This document shows, piece by piece, positions 43,263-51,058 of a stretch of 64,000 nt of DNA. Within the stretch, counting starts at the first letter, position 1; each line of letters begins with the position of its first letter. The stretch is from an uncultured Hyphomonas sp. (GTDB lineage Bacteria; Pseudomonadota; Alphaproteobacteria; Caulobacterales; Hyphomonadaceae): NCBI RefSeq assembly GCF_963675305.1, contig NZ_OY776147.1, positions 2,976,001 to 3,040,000 of the forward strand, given 5' to 3'. Both the position numbers and the translations under genes were made by a program. The notes beneath the pieces are model-generated. The model did no database searches, was not told the origin of the DNA, and worked only from the letters and a program-made list of their open reading frames with translations.

Positions 43263-44426
43263 CTAGAGAGAGGCCGCTTCTTCAGCGAAGGCCCAGTCGA
43301 GCCATGGCGTCAGCTTGGCTACATCGGACGGCTCAACCGTACCGCCGCACCAGATGCGCAGCCCCGGAGGGGCTTTCGCGTAACCAGCTGCGTCAAAGCA
43401 GGCCTTTTCCGTTTCGAGGCGCTTCATCATTGCCTTCACAAAGGCGCGCTGACCGGCCTCGTCGAGGCCTGCAACCCGCGGATCGACAATCTTGAACGTC
43501 ACGCCGGTATTGGAGCGTACGTCTGCATCCGGACAAAGGAAGTCGACCCAGTCCGTTTTCGCGACCCAGTCGGTGAGAATGCCGAGGCTTTCGTCGGAAC
43601 GGGCCTTCAGGGCCGTCCATCCGCCAAGTTCCTCACACCAGTCGAGCGCCTGCAGGTAATCTTCGACGCACAGCATGGATGGCGTGTTGATCGTGGAACC
43701 TTCGAACAGGTCCTCGTTCAGCTTTCCGCCTTTCGTCATTCGGAACAGTTTCGGCAGCGGCCGGTCCGGCGTGTAGGATTCAAGGCGCTTCACGGCATTC
43801 GGGCTGAGGATCAGCATGCCGTGGGCCGCCTCCCCGCCGAGGATTTTCTGCCAGGAATAGGTCACCACATCGAGCTTCTCCCACTCGATGTCCTGTGCGA
43901 AGGCAGCCGAGGTCGCATCGCAAATCACGATCCGGTCCGGGTTCGGCTTGATCCAGTCGGCGTTCGGCACGCGGACACCGGATGTGGTGCCGTTCCAAGT
44001 GAAGATGATGTCGGCATCGTCGCGCGCCTTTTCGAAAGGCGGCAGCTCGCCATAGTCGCCGACATGGGTGTTGCAGTCGGCCAGCTTCAGCTGCTTGGTC
44101 GCGTCGGTGACCCAGTCCTGCCCGAAGCTTTCCCAGGCAAAGACGTCCACAGGCTTCGCGCCCAGCATGGACCACATGCACATCTCCACGGCGCCGGTAT
44201 CGGACGCGGGCACAATGGCCACGCGATAGCCGTCCGGCAGGCCGAGAATGGTCTTGGTCCGCTCAATCGCCGCTTTCAGCTTCTTCTTCGCATCACCGGA
44301 GCGGTGCGAACGGCCGAGCGTGGCAGTGTTCAGTTTTTCGAGGGAAAATCCTGGGCGCTTGGCAGTCGGGCCCGAGGAAAAATGCGGGCATGCTGGCAGC
44401 ACGCCGGGTTTGGCGACGGTCGTCAT
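43263..44426 (-). CDS. serC: Phosphoserine aminotransferase
   Basis: 387-residue PLP enzyme making phosphoserine from 3-phosphohydroxypyruvate. Features of the alphaproteobacterial form: LPACPHFSSGPTAKRPGFS near the start, the ATLGRSHRSGDAKKKL helix, IFTWNGTTSGVRVPNADWI, the PLP Lys in VTYSWQKILGGEAAHGM, and ICDATSAAFA. serA follows 93 bp downstream on the same strand. Two tandem hairpins lie in the leader. Confidence 0.98.
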   Translation of the reverse strand: MTTVAKPGVLPACPHFSSGPTAKRPGFSLEKLNTATLGRSHRSGDAKKKLKAAIERTKTILGLPDGYRVAIVPASDTGAVEMCMWSMLGAKPVDVFAWESFGQDWVTDATKQLKLADCNTHVGDYGELPPFEKARDDADIIFTWNGTTSGVRVPNADWIKPNPDRIVICDATSAAFAQDIEWEKLDVVTYSWQKILGGEAAHGMLILSPNAVKRLESYTPDRPLPKLFRMTKGGKLNEDLFEGSTINTPSMLCVEDYLQALDWCEELGGWTALKARSDESLGILTDWVAKTDWVDFLCPDADVRSNTGVTFKIVDPRVAGLDEAGQRAFVKAMMKRLETEKACFDAAGYAKAPPGLRIWCGGTVEPSDVAKLTPWLDWAFAEEAASL

Positions 44427-44435
44427 CTGTTTGTA

Positions 44436-44476
44436 CTCCTATCCTTACAGATAGGCTGGCACCCGTTGGGGGATGC
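44436..44476 (-). promoter_or_regulatory. Candidate serC leader RNA (two tandem hairpins over the SD)
   Basis: On the minus-strand RNA, GCAUCC/GGGUGC (44476-44459) and CCUAUC/GAUAGG (44455-44438) form adjacent 6-bp hairpins; the second one covers part of the AGGAG ribosome-binding site (44440-44436), 9 nt before the serC ATG. A conserved serC leader motif is known in alphaproteobacteria; whether this matches its consensus could not be tested here. Confidence 0.45.
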
Positions 44477-44595
44477 TGGCCCGCCGCGTCTGTCTCATAT
44501 TTCGGAGGCGTGCGCAAACGGCATTTCTGTGACGGGATCGACAGGTGACGCGAAACGGCAACCTGCTAAGCTGGCAAAAAAGTGGAGGAACACCC

Positions 44596-45432
44596 GTGAG
44601 CATGACCATCCAGCCGCTGACCGGCACGCTTGGCGCGGAGATCCATGGCGTGGATCTGAAGCAGGATTTGTCGAACGCCGAATTCGATGCCGTGCACCAG
44701 GCCTTTCTCGACTACAAGGTGATCGTCCTGCGCGGCCAGCAGGGCCTGACGCCGGACCAGCAAAAAGCCTTCGCCCGCCGCTTCGGTACGTTGAACATTC
44801 ACCCTTACGTAAAGGGGATGGACGGGCATCCGGAACTGCTGGAGATCATCAAGGAGCCGGACGAAAAGACCAATTTCGGCGGCGGCTGGCATTCCGACAT
44901 GAGCTTCCTGGAAGAACCCGCCCTTGGCTCCATACTGCACGCCATCGAAGTGCCGCCCTATGGCGGAGACACGCTGTTCGCCGACCAACAGGCCGCTTAT
45001 GACCGGCTCTCCGCAGGGCTGAAGAAAACGCTGGAAGGCATGACCGCCGTGCATACCGCCAGCAAGGAATATGGCGCCGATGGCTATTCCGCTGCCGTGC
45101 GCCAGTCGATGGATGCAAAGTCCGCCCCGGACGCGCCGGAGTACGAACACCCGGTCATCCGTACGCATCCGGAAACGGGCCGCAAGGGCCTGTTCATCAA
45201 CCCCGCCTTCACGCTGCGCTTTGCCGGGTGGAGCCGGAAGGAAAGCCGTCCCCTGCTGAACTATCTGTTCGATCTTTCACGCGAGGAGCGCAACACCTGC
45301 CGCGTGCGCTGGCAGGCAGGCGACGTGACCATGTGGGACAATCGCTGCGTCTGGCACTATGCCCTCAACGATTATCACGGCCACCGCCGCCACATGCGCC
45401 GCGCCACCGTCGACGGTGACCGGCCGCGCTAA
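44596..45432 (+). CDS. TauD/TfdA-type 2-oxoglutarate dioxygenase
   Basis: 278-residue Fe(II)/2-oxoglutarate-dependent oxygenase. The metal triad is His and Asp in GGGWHSDMSFLEEPA and the distal His in WDNRCVWHYALNDYHGHRR, where the Arg pair binds 2-oxoglutarate. Begins IQPLTGTLGAEIHGVDL, standard for the family. GTG at 44596 follows GGAGGA with 6 nt spacing; ATG 44602 is in frame. Family members release sulfite from taurine or cleave phenoxyacetates; substrate unknown here. Confidence 0.87.
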   Translation: MSMTIQPLTGTLGAEIHGVDLKQDLSNAEFDAVHQAFLDYKVIVLRGQQGLTPDQQKAFARRFGTLNIHPYVKGMDGHPELLEIIKEPDEKTNFGGGWHSDMSFLEEPALGSILHAIEVPPYGGDTLFADQQAAYDRLSAGLKKTLEGMTAVHTASKEYGADGYSAAVRQSMDAKSAPDAPEYEHPVIRTHPETGRKGLFINPAFTLRFAGWSRKESRPLLNYLFDLSREERNTCRVRWQAGDVTMWDNRCVWHYALNDYHGHRRHMRRATVDGDRPR

Positions 45433-46100
45433 ACGGGTGACGGCAGGAACGGATAAGCCCCGCCCCACGCAATCAGGGCCTGCCCGAAGAAATAGAGCCC
45501 CCACACAGCCAGCGATGGTGCCACCCGCTTTGGCGCCCCTTCCGGCCGGGCGAACAGCTGCAGCGACAGGATCATGTCGGATGCGACGAACATCACCGCG
45601 CCCAGCGTCACCAGAAGGAAGGGCGGCTGCAACCGCAACGCAGCGGCCCCCATCACAAGGATGACCGCCGTATAGGCAAAGACCGGTATCCGCATCGGCC
45701 CCAGGGATGGCGCGAGCCAGCGCACAAAGACAACGCCGCCAAGAACCAGCACGGTCTGCGCGGCAAGGTTCAGCAGGGTCCGGTCCGTCTGCGGCAGCGC
45801 CCAGAACAGGGCGATATAGGCGACATGGGCCAGGAAGAAGGCCGCCATGCCGGGCTTCAGCCATTTGTCCTCGCCCGGCTTGTCCATTGCCAGAAAGGCA
45901 TCGCCAGCCGAAGACAGGGCGAGGCCCGCCACCAGCAGCCATGGCCCGCCGGCCAGATAGGCAAACAGGGCCAGCAGCGCGGTCGAGCCGGTTTTCACGA
46001 TCAGGCCCGGCAGGCCTCCGCCCTCACGCCAGCACCATCCGGCCCAGTAAAGAACGCCCAAGACAATCGCGCCCGCAAGCGCGGCGGTTTCCCCAGCCAT
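45429..46100 (-). CDS. YhhN-family membrane protein (lysoplasmalogenase-like)
   Basis: 223-residue multi-pass membrane protein (about eight helices). VKTGSTALLALFAYLAG, LSSAGDAFLAMD (Asp of the catalytic pair) and FFLAHVAYIALFW match the YhhN/TMEM86 family, some of which hydrolyse the vinyl ether of lysoplasmalogens. The second conserved Asp is in FVASDMILSLQLF. Convergent with the dioxygenase, overlapping by 4 bp. Confidence 0.87.
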   Translation of the reverse strand: MAGETAALAGAIVLGVLYWAGWCWREGGGLPGLIVKTGSTALLALFAYLAGGPWLLVAGLALSSAGDAFLAMDKPGEDKWLKPGMAAFFLAHVAYIALFWALPQTDRTLLNLAAQTVLVLGGVVFVRWLAPSLGPMRIPVFAYTAVILVMGAAALRLQPPFLLVTLGAVMFVASDMILSLQLFARPEGAPKRVAPSLAVWGLYFFGQALIAWGGAYPFLPSPV

Positions 46101-46125
46101 CCGGCAACCTCCCCTTTTGTGTTTT

Positions 46126-46524
46126 CTAGTCTTCTTTCACCGGCTCCGGCACCCGCAACAGGCGCCGGGCGGCCGTCCGGTGAGTTTCTTTCACATGCAT
46201 GCCCACCAGGCCAAGCGCCGTCGCCAGCACGGTGGCATCATCGGTGAAACCGAGGCCGGTGATGAAATCAGGCAGCATGTCCATCGGCGTGACGAAATAA
46301 GCCACCGCTGCAAACAGCACAGCCTTGGCCCGCATCGGCGTGTGCGGGTCATGCGCGGCATACCAGGCCGCCACGAGGTCGTCCGCGAAGGGGATCTTGC
46401 CCACCACGCGCATCAGCTTGGGAATCAAGCCGCGCGAGGTGCGCGCATCCCGCTCGATCGACTTCGGTATATAGCGCCCGTCCTCGTTCAGGACGGTGTT
46501 GATGACTTCCGCTGCGTCAGACAT
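46126..46524 (-). CDS. YkvA family (DUF1232) protein
   Basis: 132 residues with a DUF1232 core: AKAVLFAAVAYFVTPMDMLPDFITGLGFTDDATV is the family signature (short amphipathic membrane segment followed by PxDxxPD). AGGAGG precedes the ATG. It lies 25 bp upstream of the YhhN gene on the same strand, probably one transcript. Molecular role unknown. Confidence 0.87.
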   Translation of the reverse strand: MSDAAEVINTVLNEDGRYIPKSIERDARTSRGLIPKLMRVVGKIPFADDLVAAWYAAHDPHTPMRAKAVLFAAVAYFVTPMDMLPDFITGLGFTDDATVLATALGLVGMHVKETHRTAARRLLRVPEPVKED

Positions 46525-46590
46525 TGCGTCCTCCTGTGAGACCTATAGATCATCTGAAAAGTTGTCAGAAACAAGGGAGGGCCGCGGCCC

Positions 46591-47370
46591 ATGGAACTCA
46601 ATTCGAATATTTCGGCTGTCATCACCGGTGGCGCCTCCGGACTCGGCGCTGCAACGGCGACGAAACTGGCCAGCTATGGCGTGAAGGTTGCCCTGTTCGA
46701 CCTCAACGCGGAAAAAGGCGAAGCCCTCGCCAAGGAACTGGGCGGCGTGTTCTGCCAATGTAACGTCACCGACGACGCCAGCGTCGATGCCGCGTTCGAA
46801 AAAGCCCGCGCCGCAAACGGCCAGGAGCGCATCCTGATCAACTGCGCCGGCACCGGCAACGCCATCAAGACGGCCAGCCGCAACAAGGAAACCGGCGAAA
46901 TCAGCCACTTCCCGCTCGATAAATTCGACCTGATCATCCAGATCAACCTGGTCGGCACGTTCCGCTGCATCGCGAAATCCGCTGCCGGCATGATGACGCT
47001 TGACCCGATCGACGGCGAGCGCGGCGCAATCGTCAACACCGCTTCGGTGGCTGCTGAAGATGGCCAGATCGGCCAGGCCGCCTACTCCGCTTCCAAGGGC
47101 GGCGTTGTCGGCATGACCCTGCCGATCGCCCGCGACCTTTCCCGTGAGCTGATCCGCGTCAACACGATCCTGCCGGGCATCTTCAATACGCCGCTGCTGC
47201 AGGGTGCCCCGGAACCGGTCAAGCAGGCCCTCGGCGCGCAGGTGCCGCACCCGGCCCGCCTCGGCAATCCGGAAGAGTATGCCTCGCTGGCCACCGAAAT
47301 GTGCCGCAACGGCTACTTCAACGGCGAAGACGTCCGCCTCGACGGCGCAATCCGCATGGCGCCGAGATAA
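46591..47370 (+). CDS. SDR, 3-hydroxyacyl-CoA dehydrogenase type 2-like
   Basis: 259-residue short-chain dehydrogenase with intact catalytic set: cofactor motif ITGGASGLGAATATKLA, Asp in VALFDLNAEKGEALA (NAD preference), NCAGTG, catalytic Ser in VNTASVAAEDG, and YSASK at about residues 167-171. Overall pattern resembles HSD10-type 3-hydroxyacyl-CoA dehydrogenases, fitting fatty acid or branched acyl-CoA oxidation. Ends with a strong terminator. Exact substrate unproven. Confidence 0.92.
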   Translation: MELNSNISAVITGGASGLGAATATKLASYGVKVALFDLNAEKGEALAKELGGVFCQCNVTDDASVDAAFEKARAANGQERILINCAGTGNAIKTASRNKETGEISHFPLDKFDLIIQINLVGTFRCIAKSAAGMMTLDPIDGERGAIVNTASVAAEDGQIGQAAYSASKGGVVGMTLPIARDLSRELIRVNTILPGIFNTPLLQGAPEPVKQALGAQVPHPARLGNPEEYASLATEMCRNGYFNGEDVRLDGAIRMAPR

Positions 47371-47373
47371 GGA

Positions 47374-47504
47374 TTGCTCGGTGCTGTTCGCGGGCTAACG
47401 CCCGCGGCACCTGCGCCTGCGCGTTGCTTGTGGTGGAACGCCATCACGAGCGAAGCGAATGCGCAGCGGCCCCGAGCGAGAGGCGAGGGAACAGCCGCGA
47501 GCAA
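47374..47504. repeat. Dispersed repeat copy B within a long inverted-repeat region
   Basis: 47374-47432 resembles copy A at 43181 (shared TTGCTCG, GCGGGCT..CCCGCG, CTGCGCCT.CGC.TTGCT.GTG). The whole segment is bounded by near-complementary 16-mers TTGCTCGGTGCTGTTC (47374-47389) and GAACAGCCGCGAGCAA (47489-47504), 13 of 16 paired, so the RNA could fold into one long stem. No gene fits here; it may be a REP-like element. Confidence 0.5.
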
Positions 47505-47513
47505 TGGAAAAAC

Positions 47514-47544
47514 AAGGCCTGCCCCAGGGGGCGGGCCTTTTTCT
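47514..47544 (+). terminator. Intrinsic terminator after the SDR gene
   Basis: AAGGCCTGCCCC / GGGGCGGGCCTT (one G-T pair) followed by TTTTTC. It lies before the GTG of the nitroreductase, which supports placing that gene start downstream at 47621. Confidence 0.85.
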
Positions 47545-47620
47545 TTGCCGCAACGGCAGGGGATGTCAGGCGCGGCGGGTGCGCTACAAGGGTTCCGATA
47601 AGAGATTGGGAGAGACACCA

Positions 47621-48298
47621 GTGGAATATGATGATGTTGTGCGCGGCCGGCGCAGTATCCGGGGCTTCCTGAAGAAGCCGGTCCCGAAGGCGCTGGTCCG
47701 GGAAATTCTGGAAATCGCCATGCGCGCGCCGACCTCGCTGAACTCCCAGCCCTGGAATTTCTATGTCGTCTCCGGCGAGGTGCTGGACCGCATCCGCAAG
47801 GGCAATGTCGAGCGCAATGTTGCCGGCGTGCCCGACAGCCGCGAATTCCGCATGGGTCCGCCCTATGAAGGCGTGCACCGCGAACGCCAGGTCGAGATCG
47901 CCATCCAGCTGTTTCAGGCCATGGGAATCGAGCGCCACGACAAGGAGGCGCGCATGGACTGGGTGCTGCGCGGCTTCCGCCAGTTCGACGCACCGGTCTC
48001 CATCGTGGTGACCTATGACAAGGTGCTGGCCGGCGGCGACATCCCGCCCTTCGATTGCGGCGGCGTTGTCAATGGCATCGTCAATGCCGCGTGGAACCGG
48101 GGGCTTGGCTGCGTGATCAACTCCCAGGGCATCATGCAGAGCCCGGTCGTGCGCGAAGAAGCCGGCATCCCGGACGATCAGGTGATCCAGACCTGCGTCG
48201 CCATGGGCTGGCCGGACGAGACGTTCCCGGCGAACGCTGTCGTGTCAAAACGAAAGTCCGTGGACGAAGCGGCCACGTTCCTCGGCTTCGAGGACTGA
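47621..48298 (+). CDS. Nitroreductase-family FMN oxidoreductase
   Basis: 225-residue flavoprotein reducing nitro, quinone or enone groups with NAD(P)H. VRGRRSIRGFLKKPVP is the N-terminal FMN phosphate motif; IAMRAPTSLNSQPWNFYVV follows, and AWNRGLGCVINSQGIM and VAMGWPDETFPANA are in the C-terminal FMN and dimer region. GTG 47621 after GGGAGAG is chosen; an upstream extension would run through the preceding terminator. An NTF2-like gene follows after 24 bp. Confidence 0.92.
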   Translation: MEYDDVVRGRRSIRGFLKKPVPKALVREILEIAMRAPTSLNSQPWNFYVVSGEVLDRIRKGNVERNVAGVPDSREFRMGPPYEGVHRERQVEIAIQLFQAMGIERHDKEARMDWVLRGFRQFDAPVSIVVTYDKVLAGGDIPPFDCGGVVNGIVNAAWNRGLGCVINSQGIMQSPVVREEAGIPDDQVIQTCVAMGWPDETFPANAVVSKRKSVDEAATFLGFED

Positions 48299-48322
48299 TC
48301 CCGCAACAAAGGAGCCCGGCAC

Positions 48323-48718
48323 ATGTCTCTCACCGCTGACGACCTGGCAAAACTGGCAGATGGCTATACCGCGGCCTGGAATACCGGCTCGGCTGACGCA
48401 GTTGCTGGCTTTTACGCCGAAGACGGACAGATCACGATCAATGGCGGAGATCCCTGGCTGGGCCGCACAGGTGTGCGGGACATGGCCGCGGGCTTCTTCG
48501 CGGATGTCCCGGACCTTGTACTCAGCTGTGACGGCATCCGGGCCGCCGGGACTCATGTCGTCTACCTCTGGACTTTCACCGGGCACGACGCCGGCACCAA
48601 CAACCCGCTTGAGATCCATGGCTGGGAGGAGTGGACCCTGGACGTTGATGGCAAAGTCCAATCCTCCCTCGGCTGGTACGATGCCGAGGATTATGCCCGG
48701 CAGGTGGAAGGCCGCTAG
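48323..48718 (+). CDS. NTF2-like (SnoaL-type) protein
   Basis: 131-residue single-domain cone-fold protein: LADGYTAAWNTGSADAVAGFYAEDGQITING is typical of SnoaL-type/ester-cyclase-like proteins, with WEEWTLDVDGKVQSSLGWYD at the C-terminal sheet. AAAGGAG precedes the ATG. Probably cotranscribed with the nitroreductase. Its stop shares CTAG with the convergent DUF4345 gene. Function unknown. Confidence 0.78.
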   Translation: MSLTADDLAKLADGYTAAWNTGSADAVAGFYAEDGQITINGGDPWLGRTGVRDMAAGFFADVPDLVLSCDGIRAAGTHVVYLWTFTGHDAGTNNPLEIHGWEEWTLDVDGKVQSSLGWYDAEDYARQVEGR

Positions 48719-49134
48719 GCTGACACAGCGTCCGGCCCTTTGGGGGCTGAAGACAAGGCAACCGCCACGAAGCATGCCGCCCCGATGACAAGCTCCAACA
48801 GTGTGATCCACACCATCGCCTGATCCGGAATCCCGTCCACCATAAGGCTGGCGAGCCGAGCCACACCGTACCCGGTATAAAAAACCGCACTGGCGGACAG
48901 CGCCAGCATCTGCAATCGGCGAAGAAACAGACCGGTCAGCGCCATCAGGCCAACAGCGAGAATCGGTCCACCAGCGGCGCGCATCTCATTGAGTAGCGCA
49001 GCATCGGCCACACCGAGATGAATGCCTGATGTCGCATGGAAGCCAACCGGGTCCACAACGATAGCTGCGCCGATCAGGACAGCGATTAGGCCGGAAACAA
49101 ACAATGTTACAAGGCGGAAATTGATACGGGACAT
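48715..49134 (-). CDS. DUF4345-like four-helix membrane protein
   Basis: 139 residues, four hydrophobic helices: LVTLFVSGLIAVLIGAAIVV, then DPVGFHATSGIHLG and EMRAAGGPILAVGLMALTG, the pattern of DUF4345, and VWITLLELVIGAACFVAVAL. AGGAATATCCC precedes the ATG. Third gene of the minus-strand unit starting at 50327 behind the TetR operators. Function unknown. Confidence 0.75.
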   Translation of the reverse strand: MSRINFRLVTLFVSGLIAVLIGAAIVVDPVGFHATSGIHLGVADAALLNEMRAAGGPILAVGLMALTGLFLRRLQMLALSASAVFYTGYGVARLASLMVDGIPDQAMVWITLLELVIGAACFVAVALSSAPKGPDAVSA

Positions 49135-49167
49135 GGGATATTCCTTTCAGCGGGGCAAAGTCTCCGA

Positions 49168-49656
49168 TCAGGCAAGTTCCACCACAGCCATCAGCATCAA
49201 GATGGCAGATGCTGCAGAGGCGAGTGTGCGGACGGTGTTCCAGAAACTCCACGCCGGAACGTAACGGTGCCAGTAGGCCGCCGCGACGGCACTGTCGTAG
49301 TTCATCCGGTCGAGGCGTTCGTTCATGGGCACGTTGAAGACCACCGTCACACCGAACGTGCCGATTACATAGGTGACCGCTGCCGCGACGATCCAGATCG
49401 TCGCCGCCCCGCTCCCCTGCAGGATGGCCCACACCGCCATCAGGGGCGAGACCATGGCCATACCGATCAGCAGGACCATGAACAGCGTGCGGAAAACCTT
49501 GCGGTTGATCTGCTGCATCGCCTCGATCCCGCCAGCAGGCTGGGTTGCCGCCAGTGAGCGCATCACGAAATCGGAAAAGGTGAGGAACACGCCGGCCACG
49601 AGGGCAAAAGCGATCACGGAAAATTCGCTGGCAAGCAGCATCCATTGCGGGGTCAT
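49168..49656 (-). CDS. DUF1772 (anthrone oxygenase-like) membrane protein
   Basis: 162 residues with four membrane helices. FALVAGVFLTFSDFVMRSL near the start and VFNVPMNERLDRMN before the last helix are the DUF1772/anthrone-oxygenase signature, and WHRYVPAWSFWNTVRTLAS follows. The family includes fungal anthrone oxygenases, but bacterial members are uncharacterised. AGGAGACT precedes the ATG. Middle gene of the TetR-controlled unit; 35 bp behind the oxidoreductase gene. Confidence 0.8.
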   Translation of the reverse strand: MTPQWMLLASEFSVIAFALVAGVFLTFSDFVMRSLAATQPAGGIEAMQQINRKVFRTLFMVLLIGMAMVSPLMAVWAILQGSGAATIWIVAAAVTYVIGTFGVTVVFNVPMNERLDRMNYDSAVAAAYWHRYVPAWSFWNTVRTLASAASAILMLMAVVELA

Positions 49657-49691
49657 ATCAGTCTCCTTTGCGGAATTTGGGGGGGGGCCGG

Positions 49692-50327
49692 TCAGCTGGT
49701 CAGCCAGGCCGGTTTGTGCAGATAGGTATTGTCCGAAAGCTGACGGATCAGGAAATCCGCCACGTCGGCGCGGTTGATGTGAAACTTCAGTTTTCGGTCG
49801 GGCACGTCAGCTGAGACGCCGTGGGCATAGGCGCCGGTGCGGTCGCCATCCCGGTAGGGACCGGGCCGCGCGATGATCCAGTCGAGTCCCGAGGCGGCAA
49901 TCTCTGCTTCCTGCGCCTCATGATCGGCGAACATGTGCTCCATTATCAAGGGGCCGAGGAAGTATCGGTAGAGCGCCGGGATCAGGGGATAGCTGTCCCC
50001 TGCCCCGATGGAAGACAGGCAAACCAGCCTGCCGACACAGGCATCCTTCATCGCCCGGATGATGGTGGCCGTCCCGGTGGCCCGGATACCGCTCTTGTCC
50101 TGCAGCGGCGCGCCAAGCGCGCAGACCACCGCATCCGCTCCGGCGACTGTGTAATAGACCGCCTCTTCATCCGACATATCGCCCGGCACCAGTGTCAGAC
50201 CCTCCGGCAGGTCCGCCAGCTTGCCGGAGGACCTGACGAGCGCCGTGACCGCCATCCCCTTTTCCAGGGCCTGGTTCACGAAATGGCGGCCCACACCGCC
50301 AGTTGATCCAAAAACGGCAATTCGCAT
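49692..50327 (-). CDS. NAD(P)-binding oxidoreductase, atypical SDR (NmrA/SDR_a5-like)
   Basis: 211-residue Rossmann protein. FGSTGGVGRHFVNQALEKG binds the dinucleotide; VTALVRSSGKLADLP and GADAVVCALG follow; no YxxxK active site, as in the NmrA/BVR-B group of flavin or quinone reductase-like proteins. First gene of the minus-strand operon facing the TetR gene: AAAGGAGG precedes its ATG and three TetR-type palindromes lie 17-73 bp upstream of the start. Confidence 0.9.
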   Translation of the reverse strand: MRIAVFGSTGGVGRHFVNQALEKGMAVTALVRSSGKLADLPEGLTLVPGDMSDEEAVYYTVAGADAVVCALGAPLQDKSGIRATGTATIIRAMKDACVGRLVCLSSIGAGDSYPLIPALYRYFLGPLIMEHMFADHEAQEAEIAASGLDWIIARPGPYRDGDRTGAYAHGVSADVPDRKLKFHINRADVADFLIRQLSDNTYLHKPAWLTS

Positions 50328-50343
50328 GATGACCTCCTTTAAC

Positions 50344-50400
50344 TTGACACGATGTCAATTGACACGGCGTCAAATAGGTGATCACTTGACACTATGTCAA
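50344..50400. promoter_or_regulatory. Triple TetR operator TTGACA-N3-TGTCAA
   Basis: Three 15-bp palindromes: TTGACACGATGTCAA (50344-50358), TTGACACGGCGTCAA (50359-50373, directly adjoining; one arm mismatch) and TTGACACTATGTCAA (50386-50400). The third contains the ATG of the TetR gene (50394). Sites lie between the divergent oxidoreductase operon and the TetR gene, so the TetR protein very likely represses both. Each also offers TTGACA, the sigma70 -35 hexamer. Confidence 0.8.
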
Positions 50401-50984
50401 GTCCAAATCCCGATACCCGCAAAAGAATCCTGCAAGCCACAGCCGACCTCCTGTCAGAAGGCAGCGGCGCAGGCGTGCGCATGTCAGACATCGCAAAACG
50501 CGCCGGTATCAGCCGGCAGGCGGTCTACCTCCACTTCGCCAACCGGGCAGACCTGCTGATCGGCGCGACGTTTTATGTGGATGAACTGAAGGACTCCGAC
50601 GCACGCCTTGCGCCCAGCCGCGCCGCAAAAACCGGCCGGGAACGCCTCGATGCCTTTATCGAGGCATGGGCCGGTTACCTGCCCGAAATTTATCCTATCG
50701 GCAGGGCGCTCATAGATATGAGCCCCACGGATGAAGAAGCCCGCCGTGCCTGGGCCCAGCGCATGCAGGACATGCGGGAAGGCTGCGAAGCGGCCATCAA
50801 CGCCCTGAAGCGTGACGGCGACCTCGCCCCCGGTATGCCGGCACCGCAGGCAACTGACCTCCTCTGGACGCTGCTTCTGCTGCCCAACTGGGAACACCTC
50901 ACGCAGATCTGCGGCTGGTCGCAGAAGCAGTATCTGAAACACATCACCGCCACCGCCCGCCGTCTGTTTGTTACAGGCGCTTGA
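50394..50984 (+). CDS. TetR-family transcriptional repressor
   Basis: 196-residue TetR regulator. N-terminal HTH: TRKRILQATADLLSEGSGAGVRMSDIAKRAGISRQAVYLHFANR (residues 7-50). C-terminal ligand domain LDAFIEAWAGYLPEIYPIG to the end. The start lies inside its own third operator, and no strong ribosome-binding site precedes it (AGGTGA 12 nt away), which suggests low, autorepressed synthesis. Predicted target: the divergent oxidoreductase-DUF1772-DUF4345 operon. Inducer unknown. Confidence 0.92.
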   Translation: MSSPNPDTRKRILQATADLLSEGSGAGVRMSDIAKRAGISRQAVYLHFANRADLLIGATFYVDELKDSDARLAPSRAAKTGRERLDAFIEAWAGYLPEIYPIGRALIDMSPTDEEARRAWAQRMQDMREGCEAAINALKRDGDLAPGMPAPQATDLLWTLLLLPNWEHLTQICGWSQKQYLKHITATARRLFVTGA

Positions 50985-51058
50985 GTCCGCCAGCTTTTTG
51001 GCAGATGATGCAACTATTGACAGTTCAAGTGCCGTTATAAGCGGCCGGGGAGGGCATC

